Shown one piece after another: positions 26,001 through 38,173 of a DNA stretch of 64,000 bases; position 1 is the first letter of the stretch, and the number at the start of each line of letters is the position of its first letter. Origin of the DNA: Cloeon dipterum (lineage: Eukaryota; Arthropoda; Insecta; Ephemeroptera; Baetidae); NCBI RefSeq assembly GCF_949628265.1, contig NC_088787.1, positions 10,034,501 to 10,098,500 of the forward strand, in the 5' to 3' direction. The position numbers were made by a program, and so were the translations under genes. Under the pieces are notes generated by a model. The model did not search any database, was not told the origin of the DNA, and worked only from the letters and a program-made list of their open reading frames with translations.

Positions 26001-29000
26001 CTCTCACTCTGCGCCTGTTTTTCATGTTAGTTTTACACCAACTTTATCACCGGACCAAAAGTAGCAAGCGAACTGGTGCTCAACGTGCACGTGGAGCTGC
26101 GCGAGAACCCTGACGGCCTCGTGGTAGTGACCAAAATTAATTACAACCAAGACAGCATAGACACTACGATTAATTACCAACGAACGCAGCACGACGACCG
26201 CACCGAGACAAGCGTCACCGTGGACGTAAGTTGCGAGAGCCGAGAAAGCACGCGCGCACTCACATAATTCTGTTACAACAGACGCAGACCACCATGTCGG
26301 CGTACAAAAACTTGCGGCTCGACAGCACAATGGTGCGATTCACCACCGGCAACACGTCCGTCGTCGTCGACATGCTCCTGCCGGTCACGGATTTCGAGCA
26401 GGTCCACCTCGACGGCTTTTATTTGTAAGCCTGGATGTTCTTTAAAAAAAATCCCAGGGATTTCGCGTTATTTATTCTAGTCGCTCAATATAGTCTGCTA
26501 TCTCCTTGAAAAATGGGAAATCGTAGCAAACATCCGATGAAATAATGCCTAGACTTGAAACAGGAGGGAAATCATTAATGTTAGTCTGTAAAATCTACAG
26601 AGATCATAAATGCAAAAATATACGCTGCAAAAACGGAATGATTAGTTTCCCATTTTTTTTCTTAATTTTTCTACTTAAAAAACATTTTTCCTTTCTAAAT
26701 CTTAAAATATAATTTTTGCAAAGTAAAATAAAAACGCAAATAAGTCTTAGGAAAACTTAAAATTAGATTTGTTTCGCAAAGAATACAAATAAACTCATAA
26801 AATATCCCTGTTTTAGTTTTTAATTCTTAAATTAAAATTTCAAAATTAATATTTCCAATTGAATTTAGCCTGATGCAAGGTGAGGGAGCAGCCAGATTGA
26901 ACTTGAACACGCCGCAGACGAGCGGCCACCTGAAAAGTCAATGGGCGACAAAAATGATGGAAAACATGGCCTTGCACTTGGACGCCAAGTTGGACTCTCC
27001 AAAATTACGCAGACACTACGTGACAGACATCTATTACAAAAACAAGGACAAACTGTTCAAGCACTTGGAAAGCGGCATGCATTATGCGGACTACAACAAA
27101 GACTGGCAGTAAATCCACAATAAATTCCGAATTTTTGATTTATAATTCCGATTTTCGCAGACTTGGAGGCAACGCGACCGTAGTAATCGGCGAAGTTCTC
27201 GACGCAGCCCTGACCCTGGTGACGCCTGAGCCGTACCCTGAGGTGTACAGGACGTCTGTCAGAATGATATACCCGTTCCAGTTGAACAAATACAACCTCT
27301 CGGTGGACTACGAGATCGAGAACGCCAAACTCAAGTACGGACTGGACGTGGAGGTAAGAAAAAAGACACGCCGCACACGCTTTTGCGAAAATCGATTTTT
27401 CAGGGCCAGTACACACACAAGGTGATGGCGTCCACCGTCAGCGTGAAATTTACAGACGCGGAAAACACGACTAGATATAGAAATTTCGTCGAGGTGAAAA
27501 CTCCCAAGCCCGGCCACTACGACGTTGTTTACAAACTGCGAACGCCGTTGTTTGAAGAGGAAACAGTGGTGCTCAACGCGCTCTACTCAGATGCACCCTT
27601 CCATTCGATCAGGTGAGTGGGATTGGGTTGTTTGCTTTAGGATCAGTTTCATCTCAGTTAAGCCGGGTGTTTGAGCACGAGGCGAAAGTAATTTGATTAG
27701 TTGATTTGCAAGAGCGCTGAGCAAACTCTCCAATATTTGTTCAAGCTGAAAACTTTTTCTTTACATAAAATCCAAATATTTTTTAATTAATTTAATGATG
27801 AAATTTGCAGGTCAGCAATTTTCTATCCTGAGTCTCAATTTGCGAGTACCTTGGACTTGGATTATCATAACATGTGGAATATTACCGGCACACTGAACAC
27901 GACGACGCCAATCAAAGGGCTCGACATTGCTGGCGTGAAGCTGAACTTGTTAACCGAAACGTAATGTCAACAACATAAATCGGAAAGCTTCAAAACTGGC
28001 TTAATTAATTTTAGGCAAGACTGGAACCATTATCTAGAACTGTTTTGGAACAACAACAGTGCCTTGCTAAGCTCCAAGGCCCAAATGGACACGTCTAAGC
28101 CCGACACCCAAATTAACGGCACGCTGCTGATCGAAGTGCCAATTACAACGAGGCACGTGGGCCTCGTTAATTACGAGTATTACATGGTGAGATATATAGC
28201 CACAAAATCCGTCAAATAGGAGATTTATGCGTCAAATCGGAAAGAGAACAGTTAACCATCATGAAGTGATGCTTTTTAACTCCACAAAAAAATTTACATT
28301 TTATTTCTTATAAAGTCGAGTGAAGTCAAAAACTCAATTATTATTAGCTTGAAATTTTTTTTGTTTAAGGATAAACAACTTCATGTTGCTTTTAATTTAA
28401 ATTTGCTTTAATTCATTACAATAATCTCCTTTGTAAATTTATTTGTAACAAGCAAATTCGCTCTGCTATTTCCTCCATTTTTTCCTCTTTAAAAATGCAA
28501 TCTTTTATTGATGAATTTTCAGGAAGACGACTCGACCCGGATCGGGCACACGCTTGTGCAGTATAACCAAAGAAACGTTTTGGAGGCGCGCTTGCGATCC
28601 AACGCCGTCCTCCGCAGAGGCTACGACAGCAAAAACATTTATCTCGAAGTGGAGAACCAGTTCACCCCATTGGGAATACGATACAACCACCTCAAGCAGT
28701 TTAAAGACGAGAACCCAGCAGCACTGCCGAAAACAGTAAGAGAGAGAGAAATACATCCGTCGCCCATAGGCCTTTTAAAACTTTCTCGCCTCTTTCAGGA
28801 GTTCCAACGAGTTGAGGTTTTCAAACTGCGCAACGAACAGTCGTTTAATCTCACCGGCCAACTCGAGGTTCTTACCAATGAGCACGGAAAGGAAATCAAA
28901 ATCACAGGTAAAATGGCTTTAAGAAATTTCAGGATTTAAGATTAAAAAAAAATAAATGGCCTTTTGTATTCACTTTTTGAAAGGGAAATTCGCTTAGTTT

Positions 29001-32000
29001 TTTATTTGATGCATAAAATTAATTTGTTTTAAAATTTATCAATGTATTAATTGTGATTACTGAGATCTAGGCAATGATTCTGTATTTTAAATTAAATTAT
29101 TTTTATTGAAATTTTTATTGATATATGTTTCCTTCAATAATAATTATTTTAAGAATTCATTTTTAATTTTTCGTTTGCAGTTATGTTTAAATAGAATGGC
29201 ATTTCATTTATCGCTCCTGAACTAGTTAGCAATATTCATGCAACAACACTTCGAGATTTTCCATCAAATATTTATTTAATGACTGAAATTATTGATTATA
29301 AATTTGTCTCTTTAGCAATGAACCCCAACCGAACCGTCCACCTTTCGACTGACTACATGGTAGTGGATAGAGTGTTGCACCACAAATCTCGCATTCAGCT
29401 TGAACCTGAGGCCTGGCTCTCCTATAACTTGGTGATCGCTAACCTGACAGAGGTAAAACAATTAAAAGATGCAGCAATTTAAAACTAGAATTTTAAATCA
29501 ATCAGGACGAAGAATTCGCGCGGAAAAGAATGACGTTTAACCTGCAGTATCCTGAGCGCAACCTCACCTTCAAGGGCAACTACACTCACTCGTCCAGCTC
29601 CCTGTCGTCCGACGTGGCCCTCTTTTGGGAAAGGGACAAGGAAGAGAAAACGATAGGGGCAGCTGTCGACTGGAAAAAAATCAGCGTGAAACCCATCCAG
29701 CAGGTCACTGCAATTCACCTTCGCCATCCTTCCCTCGAGCGGGTATATAGTATTTTATTTTAAAATATTTAAAATTATTTTCAATCAATATTTCAGGACG
29801 TCAGTCTCACTCTGAATTTATACCGGGATGAGAGAAAGCTGTATGACGTCAAGGCAGACTTGGAATATGTAGAAGACGAGGAGGAAAAGTTGGAAATTTT
29901 CTCGCACTTGCAGGACGACACACACGACAAATCCAAAGCCTACAAGCTGGTCTTTGGTGCCAAGCATCCAGCCACAACGCAAGTTTTTCCATACTTTATT
30001 CACTCGAGGCCTAATAATTTTTCTGCAGTTTTGACTTGAAAGTGGAAAGCAACATCAAGTACGACGGCAAAGTTTTCCAGACCAACAATTACGCGTCATA
30101 CGTGCGGTCTTATTTGCCGCTGAGCACCGGCGAAGCGCACGCCAAACTCAATATCACCGAGCGTTCGATTGAGTTGGAAGTAAGTTTTGAAATAAAAATT
30201 CCATTGGAATTTCCTACCTTTGTTTGCAGAGAGCCAATCAAGATGAGAAGCAGTACTTCAAAGGATGGTACGACGTGGAGGAGCCACTCTACACCGCCTC
30301 ATTTACCGCCATTCCTGGAACTGAACAAAAGGCAGAAGGGTATTTCTACGTCAATGCTTATGAATACGACACGGCGCTGACAGTCAACACCTCAAAAGGT
30401 AAGTGAAAATTCCAGCATATGCAAAAGAGCCGCAGTTATGGTTATTAAATTGTAACTATTTTTAAAGCAAACGAAATGTCATTTTTATGTTTTTAGAGGA
30501 AAACTACAAAAATCTGTACATGACGGGTAGGATTCCGGACGCACGAAACGCTATGATGAGAGTGTGGCGGAACTATGACGGCGTAATTATCCCAGACGCT
30601 TCCTACTACCTCAAACTCAACCACTCGAGACTTATCACTTCAAAGTTTGTTTGGAGAGCCGAACTGCCAGACCAATTAGCCGTAAGTGCCATTAGGCAAT
30701 TCAATGAGCAGTCCGCAATTTACCTTTGCCAATGGAAAATAAACGAGCCGGAAAATCCATTTATGTACTTTGGGAATTTGCAGAAGGGCGCCAACGACTT
30801 GGTCAACTTCACGATGCAAGGGTCTTACGAGTTTTTCGACGGCTGGAGGGAGTATATCCAAAACGAGGCTAACGAAGAGATCAACGACATTTGGTACAGC
30901 TCCAAACACATCGTGGAGGAAGCCCTGCAGGACCTGAAGTAATTCCTTCCGAGGCCGTTTGCATATATTGACTTTTATTTGCCCCCGCAGCGACACCAAA
31001 GAAATCCGAGTGGACATGCTGAAATTATACACCTATTTGAACACCTCTTACTACGAGAACCACTTTTACGTCAAGGATATTGTAGGAGTAGCTGTTCTTT
31101 TGATCGACGAGTTCTCCTTGCGGTAAGGATCTGTTTCCACAGAGAAACATTAAATCAATGCTTGTATCAGTCGGCATCTGGAAAATTTGCCCGAGTTGGT
31201 TAGCGAAGTTTGGGCGGTTTTGGGAGAGTCGGGAGAATCTCTGCGGCAATCTCTGATGGCGGCCATAGCAGCGGTAAGGAGAGAACTAATTTCTATGGAA
31301 AGCTGAATAGACTATTCAAGTTTCTTTGCAGCTCAAAGAAAAGTTTAGCAAACTCGTTGAAATGATCAACTCTTTGAGGAAAGGAGAGGCAAACGAGAGT
31401 TTAACCTCGTTATTTGACAGTTTCAGGGAAAATTATGACAAGGTAACCAGTTTTTTTATCATATCACCAAAAGATGACATTTTTTAAATAATTATATATT
31501 TCCAGTTCATCAAAGACCTCAGAATCGCTTTCACGCAGAGAGTGGAAAACTTTAGAAAGAAATTCTCCGACACTTTGCGCGCGTATTTGAAATCTCTGCA
31601 GCAAATGCTAACGCCGCTTTTCTTGAAATTACTGCACCTGACAGAAACGGCTTTTGTCAAAGCTGGAAATGAGATATCAAGTACAGTGTATTACTAATTG
31701 AATAATCATCCCTATTAAATTAAAATTCCAATCAAGGCTTCTTCTACGAGAAAAAGAAGGAAATAACCGAGTCGGAACACTACCAGAAACTGGCCATGAT
31801 AGCACAAGATATAATCGCGATCTACAAGGACATTTCTAAAAACGACACGATCACCAACATCAAGAAATACTCCACGAAGGCCTACGACTTCTTTAAGGAG
31901 AAATACGTCAACGTCGTTCCGTTTGGTAAAATTTCATTTCCGCCTCAAAAATTACATTAATTAAATTACGCACTGGCAGGAAAAGAATTCCACGATCTCG

Positions 32001-35000
32001 TGCTGGAAATGTGGGAGCAGATCAAAGAGCTGAGAAAATTATCGTCAGTCAGTTTTGTGCTGCAGAAGCTCGACGAAGTGTATGAAAAGGTTTTTAACCC
32101 GAATTTCTGCTTGGCTTCGTTCAACAATGTACATATTTTCTCTCGCAGCTCGAGTGGTTGTACCAGAAATTTGACGTCGGGGGGAAGCTGAACGACCTCA
32201 TTCTCTTTTTCCATCTGAAAATTTACGAGATTTCACAAACGGCTCTCGACGCTGAAAATAAGTAAGCACAATTTTGAAATGTTGCGCAGATTTTAAATAA
32301 TTTATTAGATATAAGATGAGATTTTAAATGTGCATATTGTACATTAAAAATTTATTTTTATATTATCAAACTATGCAATTATTCTGGATGGAGAAATGAA
32401 AAGCGTCTTAACAAGCTTTAAATTTGAATTTTCACGCAGCAATCGCGAGGCGAAAACCAAATTCATCTTTGAGCCAGCCAAGGGCTTTATCGAGCTGGAG
32501 CAAAAATTGCCCATTTCGTGGCACTCATTCAACGAGCGGCCTAATTACGAGGTACGTGTTGGAAACCCACAGGCGCACAGTAATTTGCATGCAAATTTAA
32601 ACAGGAAATTCCGGAATACAAGCTCTTGACAAACATGCAGAATTATTTCTCGCCAAACAACAACAGTCTCCTTCATTATTATGGTCTCGTAAACAAATAC
32701 ATGGATCCATCCAACTGGCTTCCTCCCTTCAAAGGTAATCAAAGTACTATTATTTAACGACGCTTTAGGATGAGCTTAACAAAATATGCTAATATAATGT
32801 TTGGGTTTCATTAGACTTGTAAGAGCATATTCTCGATTTGCATGAGATTTCACAAAGGAATATTTATGGAAATATGTAAATGATGTAAAAATAACGGGTG
32901 GAAATTTTTGTCAGCTGAACCGAACATTAATCGAGGATGGCATTAAAAATTTTCAGCACAAGCAATGCTGGTTGGATCACAGCATCTGATCACTTTCGAC
33001 CACCGCGTAATCCACTTCCAGGGTGGTTGCTCGTACCTGCTGGCGCACGATTTCGCAGATGGCAATTTCACTGTGATCGCCCAGTACAATGCCCAAACGA
33101 GAAACGCACCGCCCGCCATGATTGTGCTTTTGGAGAACGACGTGATAAAAATCGACCTCGCAGACTCGGTTTGAATTTGATATTTTTTTGAGTGAAGGAA
33201 AAATTTATTTTTTGTTTATTCAGAGCATTCAAATCAACGACAAATACGACAAGAGACTGCCAACAATGACTGCTGATGGAACTTTCATCTACCGCGAAGG
33301 CCAGATTTTGCACGTCAAAGGAAACAAGAGTTTTGAAATTTTGTGCAACTTCCACTTTGACATTTGCACGCTGGAGCTGTCTGGTAATTTTAAATTGTGT
33401 TCATTTTATATTAAAATGTTTAAATATGTCTATTTAAGGTTGGTATTTTGGAAAAACGGCTGGTCTTTTTGGAACCATGGACAACGAGCAAGCCACCGAC
33501 CTCCTCAGCACCAACGGCTCCTACTTGACGTCCGTGCCAGAGTTTGTCACAGCCTGGCAGCTAGACGACTCCATGTGCACCGAAGAAGATGGGCTAACGG
33601 CCAAAATTCCAGACGCTAAAATTGTCAACAAGTGCGATGTCTTATACGACAGGGATTCGCCTATGGCTGATTGCTTTTCAGTGGCTAGTATTTATTTATT
33701 TTATAAAGGATAAAATCGTAACTTTGGAAGAGCCGCGAAAAAATCTATTTGGCTTAAGTTAGGAATTTATTTTAGTTCTATGAAAATGGGATTATAAGAA
33801 AATTAAAGCTTCAGACATTTATTTTTCAGACAAACTAATTTATTAGGAAAGTTAGTAGGAAATCCAGTTTAAAGGACAGTCAAACTAAAACAAAACACAT
33901 GACTATGACTATGTTAAAATTTGTGACTCCAGGTTGACTATGAGCCATTCAAGGAGATGTGTCTTACAAGCAAAGTTTACAAGGACAAAGAAGCTTGCAT
34001 TTCTGCTAAGGCGTACATGGAAGAGTGCAGCCAAGCAAACGTCATTATCACTCTGCCCGACGAATGCATTTGGTACGAAAATATACACGTGTCAATTTAA
34101 TACAGCCTTGATTGCAAATTTTAATGACTTCAGGTGTGATATCAAAGAGAGAGTTTTGGCCAACGGCGAAATTATGGAAGTGATCATGGAAAACGAACCG
34201 TGGACTACTGACATTGTGCTCATCGTCGAGGCGAAAGATTGCAACGGAAATATATCACGTTTTAAACACATCCAGCAATTCCTTAACATTCTGAACGTTG
34301 AATTGCGAGAGGCGAATATTACAAACAACAGGTAAAATTGTTTCCTGTCAGTTGATGTCAATCCAAGTAGCTTATCAAACTTTTAACAATAGGTTTGGGG
34401 TCGTCACTTTTGGCGGTGATGGCGTGTTTGACGAGCCTCGCACTCTTATGACTAACAAGGAGTTTTCAGAGGTTTTTGCAAGCAACTTGCTTGATAATCT
34501 ACCAATAGGTAAATTTGTTATTAACATATGCTGCAGTTAGTTGGAAAATGGCAAATTATATTAATTGCTTATTTAAATTAAATTCTACATTAGTTTCAAA
34601 CAAAGTAAAAACGGAAGGTCAAATTTAAACTAATAAATTTTCAGTAAATTTGAAAATGGTCAATTTAAGATTTTTACACATAATTGAGTTACAAAATAAA
34701 ATAATCCATATCACCTTATCCTGCATGAATTTAAAAACAGGTTAATTGCTTTTCAACTTTTTCAGGCAACGGTGCAACTTCCTCAATTGATGCGATCACA
34801 TATGCTGCCAAAATGAGATTCAGGCCCAAAGCCTCCAAGACTTTCATTCTCATTCCTTGCTCAAACTGTAGCAGCTCAAGTAGCGTGGTAACTTATTAGA
34901 GACAAAAATTAAACCACCAGCTTAAATGCATTTTGTTCCAGCTCGATTATCCGTTCACAAGCCAAATGCTAGCGGAAAACGATATCACTTTGCATATGCT

Positions 35001-35659
35001 GATCGACCAGGACATTTCACTAAACAAATCTAGGGTCCGAAATGTTCTATTTGGTGAGTTGGTGTTAAAACTTAAAGTTCTAGAGAGGACAAAATAAATG
35101 CGTTTCAGGTATCGACGGTAAAACAGCGTACACGAAGAAAGACGTGAAGGAGCTCAAGGGCGACACCGACCTCTTCCGCCAGCTGGCACTGCCCAAAGAT
35201 AGCCTCGGACTGTGTCTGCCTCTGGCCCTCGAGTCCAACGGTTTGTGGCACTGCACAGATTTGAATTCAATAAGTAACTATTTGCGTTTCAGGCACGGTT
35301 TTCACGGCGAAAAAGATTGAAACAGAGAAGCAGAGAGGCTCAAAGAACTTTGCGACTGTGTTTTCAAAGAGAATCGCGAAAACGGCCAGGCCGAGTCCGT
35401 GTCTGCATTGCGAATGCCTGACCGACGAATATGGCGCCAGCATGGTCACCTGCTCGCCCTGCTACTACCCCCTGCCGCTAGAGGTAATAATAAGAAACAC
35501 GCATGCTGTTGCTGAAGATTGAAATTATTCAATTCGCAGTCTGACATGGACGAGGATTCTATGTTACGCGCTTTGCAACCAGACTACGAGAAGATTAAGA
35601 AGCTCATTGAAGACCCAGAGATGCTGTTCACCAACGCAAGTCATAAAATATTCCAATAG
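15105..35659 (+). CDS. Apoltp: Lipid transfer particle apolipoprotein (apoLTP-II/I type), large lipid transfer protein
   Basis: I joined 74 exons by eye; all phases agree and the sum is 12795 bases, 4264 residues plus stop. The protein begins with a leucine-rich signal peptide ending AGAANA. An N-terminal lipid transfer module (roughly residues 35-800) carries family signatures such as NFKRGVLSSF and VVPTGVGLPI. A very long beta-rich, repeat-like middle follows, then a VWD module (about 3684-3890), a VWA-like segment (about 3955-4150) and a Cys-rich patch near the end. In insects apoLTP forms the lipid transfer particle that moves lipid between tissues and lipophorin in haemolymph. ApoLp-II/I is about 3300 residues while Drosophila apoLTP is about 4300, so length favours apoLTP. 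Family membership is near certain; the apoLTP choice is inference. I found no convincing RxRR furin site. Confidence 0.88.
20060..25460 (+). other. Apolipoprotein exons 19-38 (beta-rich lipid-binding middle, part 1)
   Basis: Exons: 20060-20242, 20293-20578, 20629-20773, 20829-21002, 21057-21352, 21436-21667, 21725-21897, 21956-22162, 22220-22389, 22449-22663, 22733-22898, 22955-23180, 23232-23448, 23499-23764, 23824-24024, 24075-24356, 24482-24637, 24689-24895, 24967-25134, 25198-25460. Introns are as short as 50 bases (for example 23449-23498 and 24025-24074). Exon 34 (24075-24356) carries an acidic run, SDEEEEESE, at about residue 1940. The translated strands are alternating polar/hydrophobic, as expected for an open amphipathic beta-sheet. 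Confidence 0.85.
25826..31273 (+). other. Apolipoprotein exons 39-56 (beta-rich lipid-binding middle, part 2)
   Basis: Exons: 25826-25964, 26031-26225, 26282-26424, 26869-27108, 27161-27353, 27404-27612, 27811-27960, 28015-28186, 28523-28735, 28799-28907, 29316-29452, 29506-29742, 29797-29978, 30029-30179, 30230-30398, 30497-30938, 30991-31122, 31171-31273. The donor after exon 51 is GC (AC, then gcaagt at 29979) rather than GT; the reading frame requires it. Exons 42, 45, 47 and 49 follow introns of about 200-440 bases that contain no visible coding sequence. Confidence 0.85.
31332..35659 (+). other. Apolipoprotein exons 57-74 (helical linker, VWD, VWA-like and C-terminus)
   Basis: Exons: 31332-31442, 31506-31680, 31737-31925, 31980-32089, 32149-32261, 32440-32551, 32605-32734, 32957-33168, 33224-33383, 33439-33680, 33933-34072, 34134-34331, 34393-34508, 34766-34887, 34942-35053, 35109-35240, 35293-35483, 35540-35659. 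Exons 57-61 are charged and helical. Exons 64-66 encode a VWD module (FDHRVIHFQGGCSYLL, then GLFGTMDNE). Exons 67-72 look like a VWA fold: a hydrophobic strand (DIVLIVEAKDC), a helix, FGVVTFGGDG, then GATSSIDAITYA. Exon 73 has CLHCEC and CSPCYY. The donor of exon 66 is gtggct, weak but required by frame. Confidence 0.82.
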
Positions 35660-35862
35660 GGAATATAGCAGACAATGGGAAAGCAAGTTCTAAGTTTAAG
35701 ATAACCATAACCAACCAGATTTATCTTTTGATAATTTTGAAACACCTCATAGCCCTTCAAACGACCACATCATAAATTACGAATTATCATTCCAAGTTCA
35801 ATATTGTTAGCTATATATAATTAAGTATTTAAAAACATAAGAAAATTACCCCTACCTTTCGT

Positions 35863-38161
35863 CTAGTTGTCTGAAGTCAACTGCCGCACTGGCGTATTCC
35901 GCAAGTTGTACCGAGTGGACTGTTAAAATTTTTAAACTATAACAAGAAATCTATATTTTCATCAATAAACACTTACGTTGGGAGAATCCAGGTCTCCATC
36001 GTCCTCCAAAATTGCCATTGCTTTCCTTCTGCTCCTCGTAGGTACCTTTGATTTGCCCGTATAAGTTTTCTGCTCGACCCTGACGAAAGTGACACTGGTC
36101 TCTCGCCTGGTTCTGTTGTCGTCAACGTCACTCTTGTCAGTCTCAATTTGATCCAGTCTAACTGGCTCGCGGACGTCCAAGGTGTCTAAGGATGAAGATC
36201 AGGATATATTATATTTTTATAGGAGGTGGAAAATGTTACCAATGGTTGTGGTGCTTTGCAGTTTCAACACAACGTCGTGAATTGTCGTCAGCAGCTTGTT
36301 GTTTTCTTGGGAGTAGTCCACGTAGGTGAATATGCAGTAGAGATACACCATGAAGCAAAGCACGACGATCAAATACCGCAGCTTCCACACCCAGAAGTAG
36401 ATGTTTTCCTGTTCAAAATCCTTGTTAAAACTATTAAGATTTCATATTTCAGGTCAAAATGTTTTAAACCATTTTTTAAATTTAAAAATTACCAATGAGA
36501 CCATTCAAATTTTCGTATTCCAATTTAATTGCTTGCTGGTGCCTAAGCTAGAGAAACTAAAACACCATCTGGCAAAATTTGATTTTAAAAGAAAAAGAAA
36601 AGCGAAAGATTTTAAAAGAATTTAATGCATAAATGAGAGTCTAGGGATGAATCAGGCGATACAATAGTCGAAAAATTCACTTATATTGTGAGGGAAAAAA
36701 TTATAATCAGACAGACAGAAAAAATAGTCAGCCATAAAAAATAAAAATTGTTACCTTTACAAATAAAGTCGAAGCTCCATCAAGCTTGGCAAGAACAATT
36801 TTGAAAATGGCCTGCTCCAAGAGGACCCCGACAAAAAGCAGGATGAAAATCCAGCCTCTAGCTTGGGCGGCCCTGGTCCAGGCCGTTGTCAGGTAGGCCG
36901 TGCACACTGCTAAGGCAAAAAATGCCAGAGATTCCAGCCACGAGACTTCACCAACAGCCCACGACTGCAATGCTGACAGCCTTTGAGAGAGGTCGAGGAG
37001 GGCCAACCTTTGCTCCATGGTGCTCTCCCTGATGAGAAAAAGGATTCAGTTGTTTTAAGTTATTTCAATTAAAAACAAACTTACTGGAATTCTGAGAGGA
37101 GTCTTGCAACTGAGGTGGCCGAGTTCTTGATAACCTCATCCAAATTCACTCCGTTGTTGATGACCTGCTCTTGGAGCGCAATAGTTTTGACTTGGTGAGC
37201 GATTAGATTTTCATTGGAAGTCAGCATGTCTTTCATCTGTCTGTCCACCCTCATCGACATAGTCAACAGGCTGAAAAAAATTATTCCAATAATTAAAATG
37301 TTTTTTTTTAATCAAAAAATATTTGGTAATTTTTATCCCTCCAGTCCTATTTATTCACCTGTGAGAGAAGCCATTATAAAATTAATTCTAAAAAAATCAA
37401 GATATTGGTAATTGTTTCAGGGAAAATGTGAGTATATATGCGCAAAACATTTAGTTTTTTTATAACTATAATTTTCTTTATAAAAATAAAAATTGTATCA
37501 AATATAACATAGTAATTTTCCTTCTCCTTTGAAACTTTAAGTCGCAAGGTTATTAACCCTTTAGAAGGTGGCTGTGGTTGAGGGATTTTTACAGCTGGAA
37601 CTTTCCAAAATGACAGTGAATAATTTAAAAATTATATTTGAGTCAAAGTCTGTCCAAACCCTACAAATAAAGCAGATAATCTCTTGAATGAATTATATAC
37701 CTATCAGTTGTTTTTCTGGCGATTTCGTGCCACACGCTACTCTTCAGATAAAAACACATGTTGGTGACATGTGAGAAGAACTCAGTGAAAACGCCGAAGG
37801 CCCGGTCCGGCATTCCCTTGATGCAAGAGGCTCTTTTAGCTGCGTCCTGCAAGCCGCCGCATTTGTGTCTACTCGCTCCGGACATTTCCAAAAAGCAGTC
37901 GGCCAACGTCAGGGCCAGCATGGCATGCTGATTTTCGTCCAGCTGGTTGCAACCTGTTTCCAGGCTGGCGATTGCCGACTTCCAGCACTCTCCTTGCCGG
38001 GGCAAACTGCCCCTTTGTTTAGCCATTTCAAACTGCTTTTGGCCAGACTCAAACATTTTCATCTCGAATTCGGAGGTTCCATACATGGACAGTCCATTTT
38101 GGACGTTGGTAGCGATGATGACATTTATGATGATGAAGAGCTTGGTCGTTGGATGTGTCAT
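35863..38161 (-). CDS. bmb: Brambleberry (GEX1/brambleberry nuclear fusion protein)
   Basis: Minus-strand exons: 38161-37701, 37270-37085, 37028-36755, 36408-36240, 36185-35977, 35919-35863, giving 451 residues. A signal peptide at residues 1-25 (KLFIIINVIIA) is followed by the family's Cys-rich head: CW at the start, then LALTLADCFLEMSG, then CIKGMPD and FTEFFSHVTNMC at about 70-150. A helical stretch at about 155-235 could form a coiled coil. Hydrophobic segments at about 247-265, 273-294 and 319-337 are probable membrane spans. The tail is charged and Arg/Lys-rich. In zebrafish brambleberry, and plant/yeast relatives GEX1/Kar5, this family drives nuclear envelope fusion at karyogamy. An acceptor (ttcag) lies 12 bases before the ATG, so a 5' untranslated exon exists, probably ending at 38533. 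Its 3' end is only 203 bases from the convergent apolipoprotein stop. Confidence 0.85.
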
Positions 38162-38173
38162 TTCAATTGTGAC

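Noticed and set aside
15105-35659. Vitellogenin as identity of the large lipid transfer protein
   Set aside because: The 4264-residue length, the long beta-rich middle and the late VWD plus VWA-like end fit apolipophorin/apoLTP; vitellogenins are about 1700-2000 residues with Ser-rich linkers not seen here.
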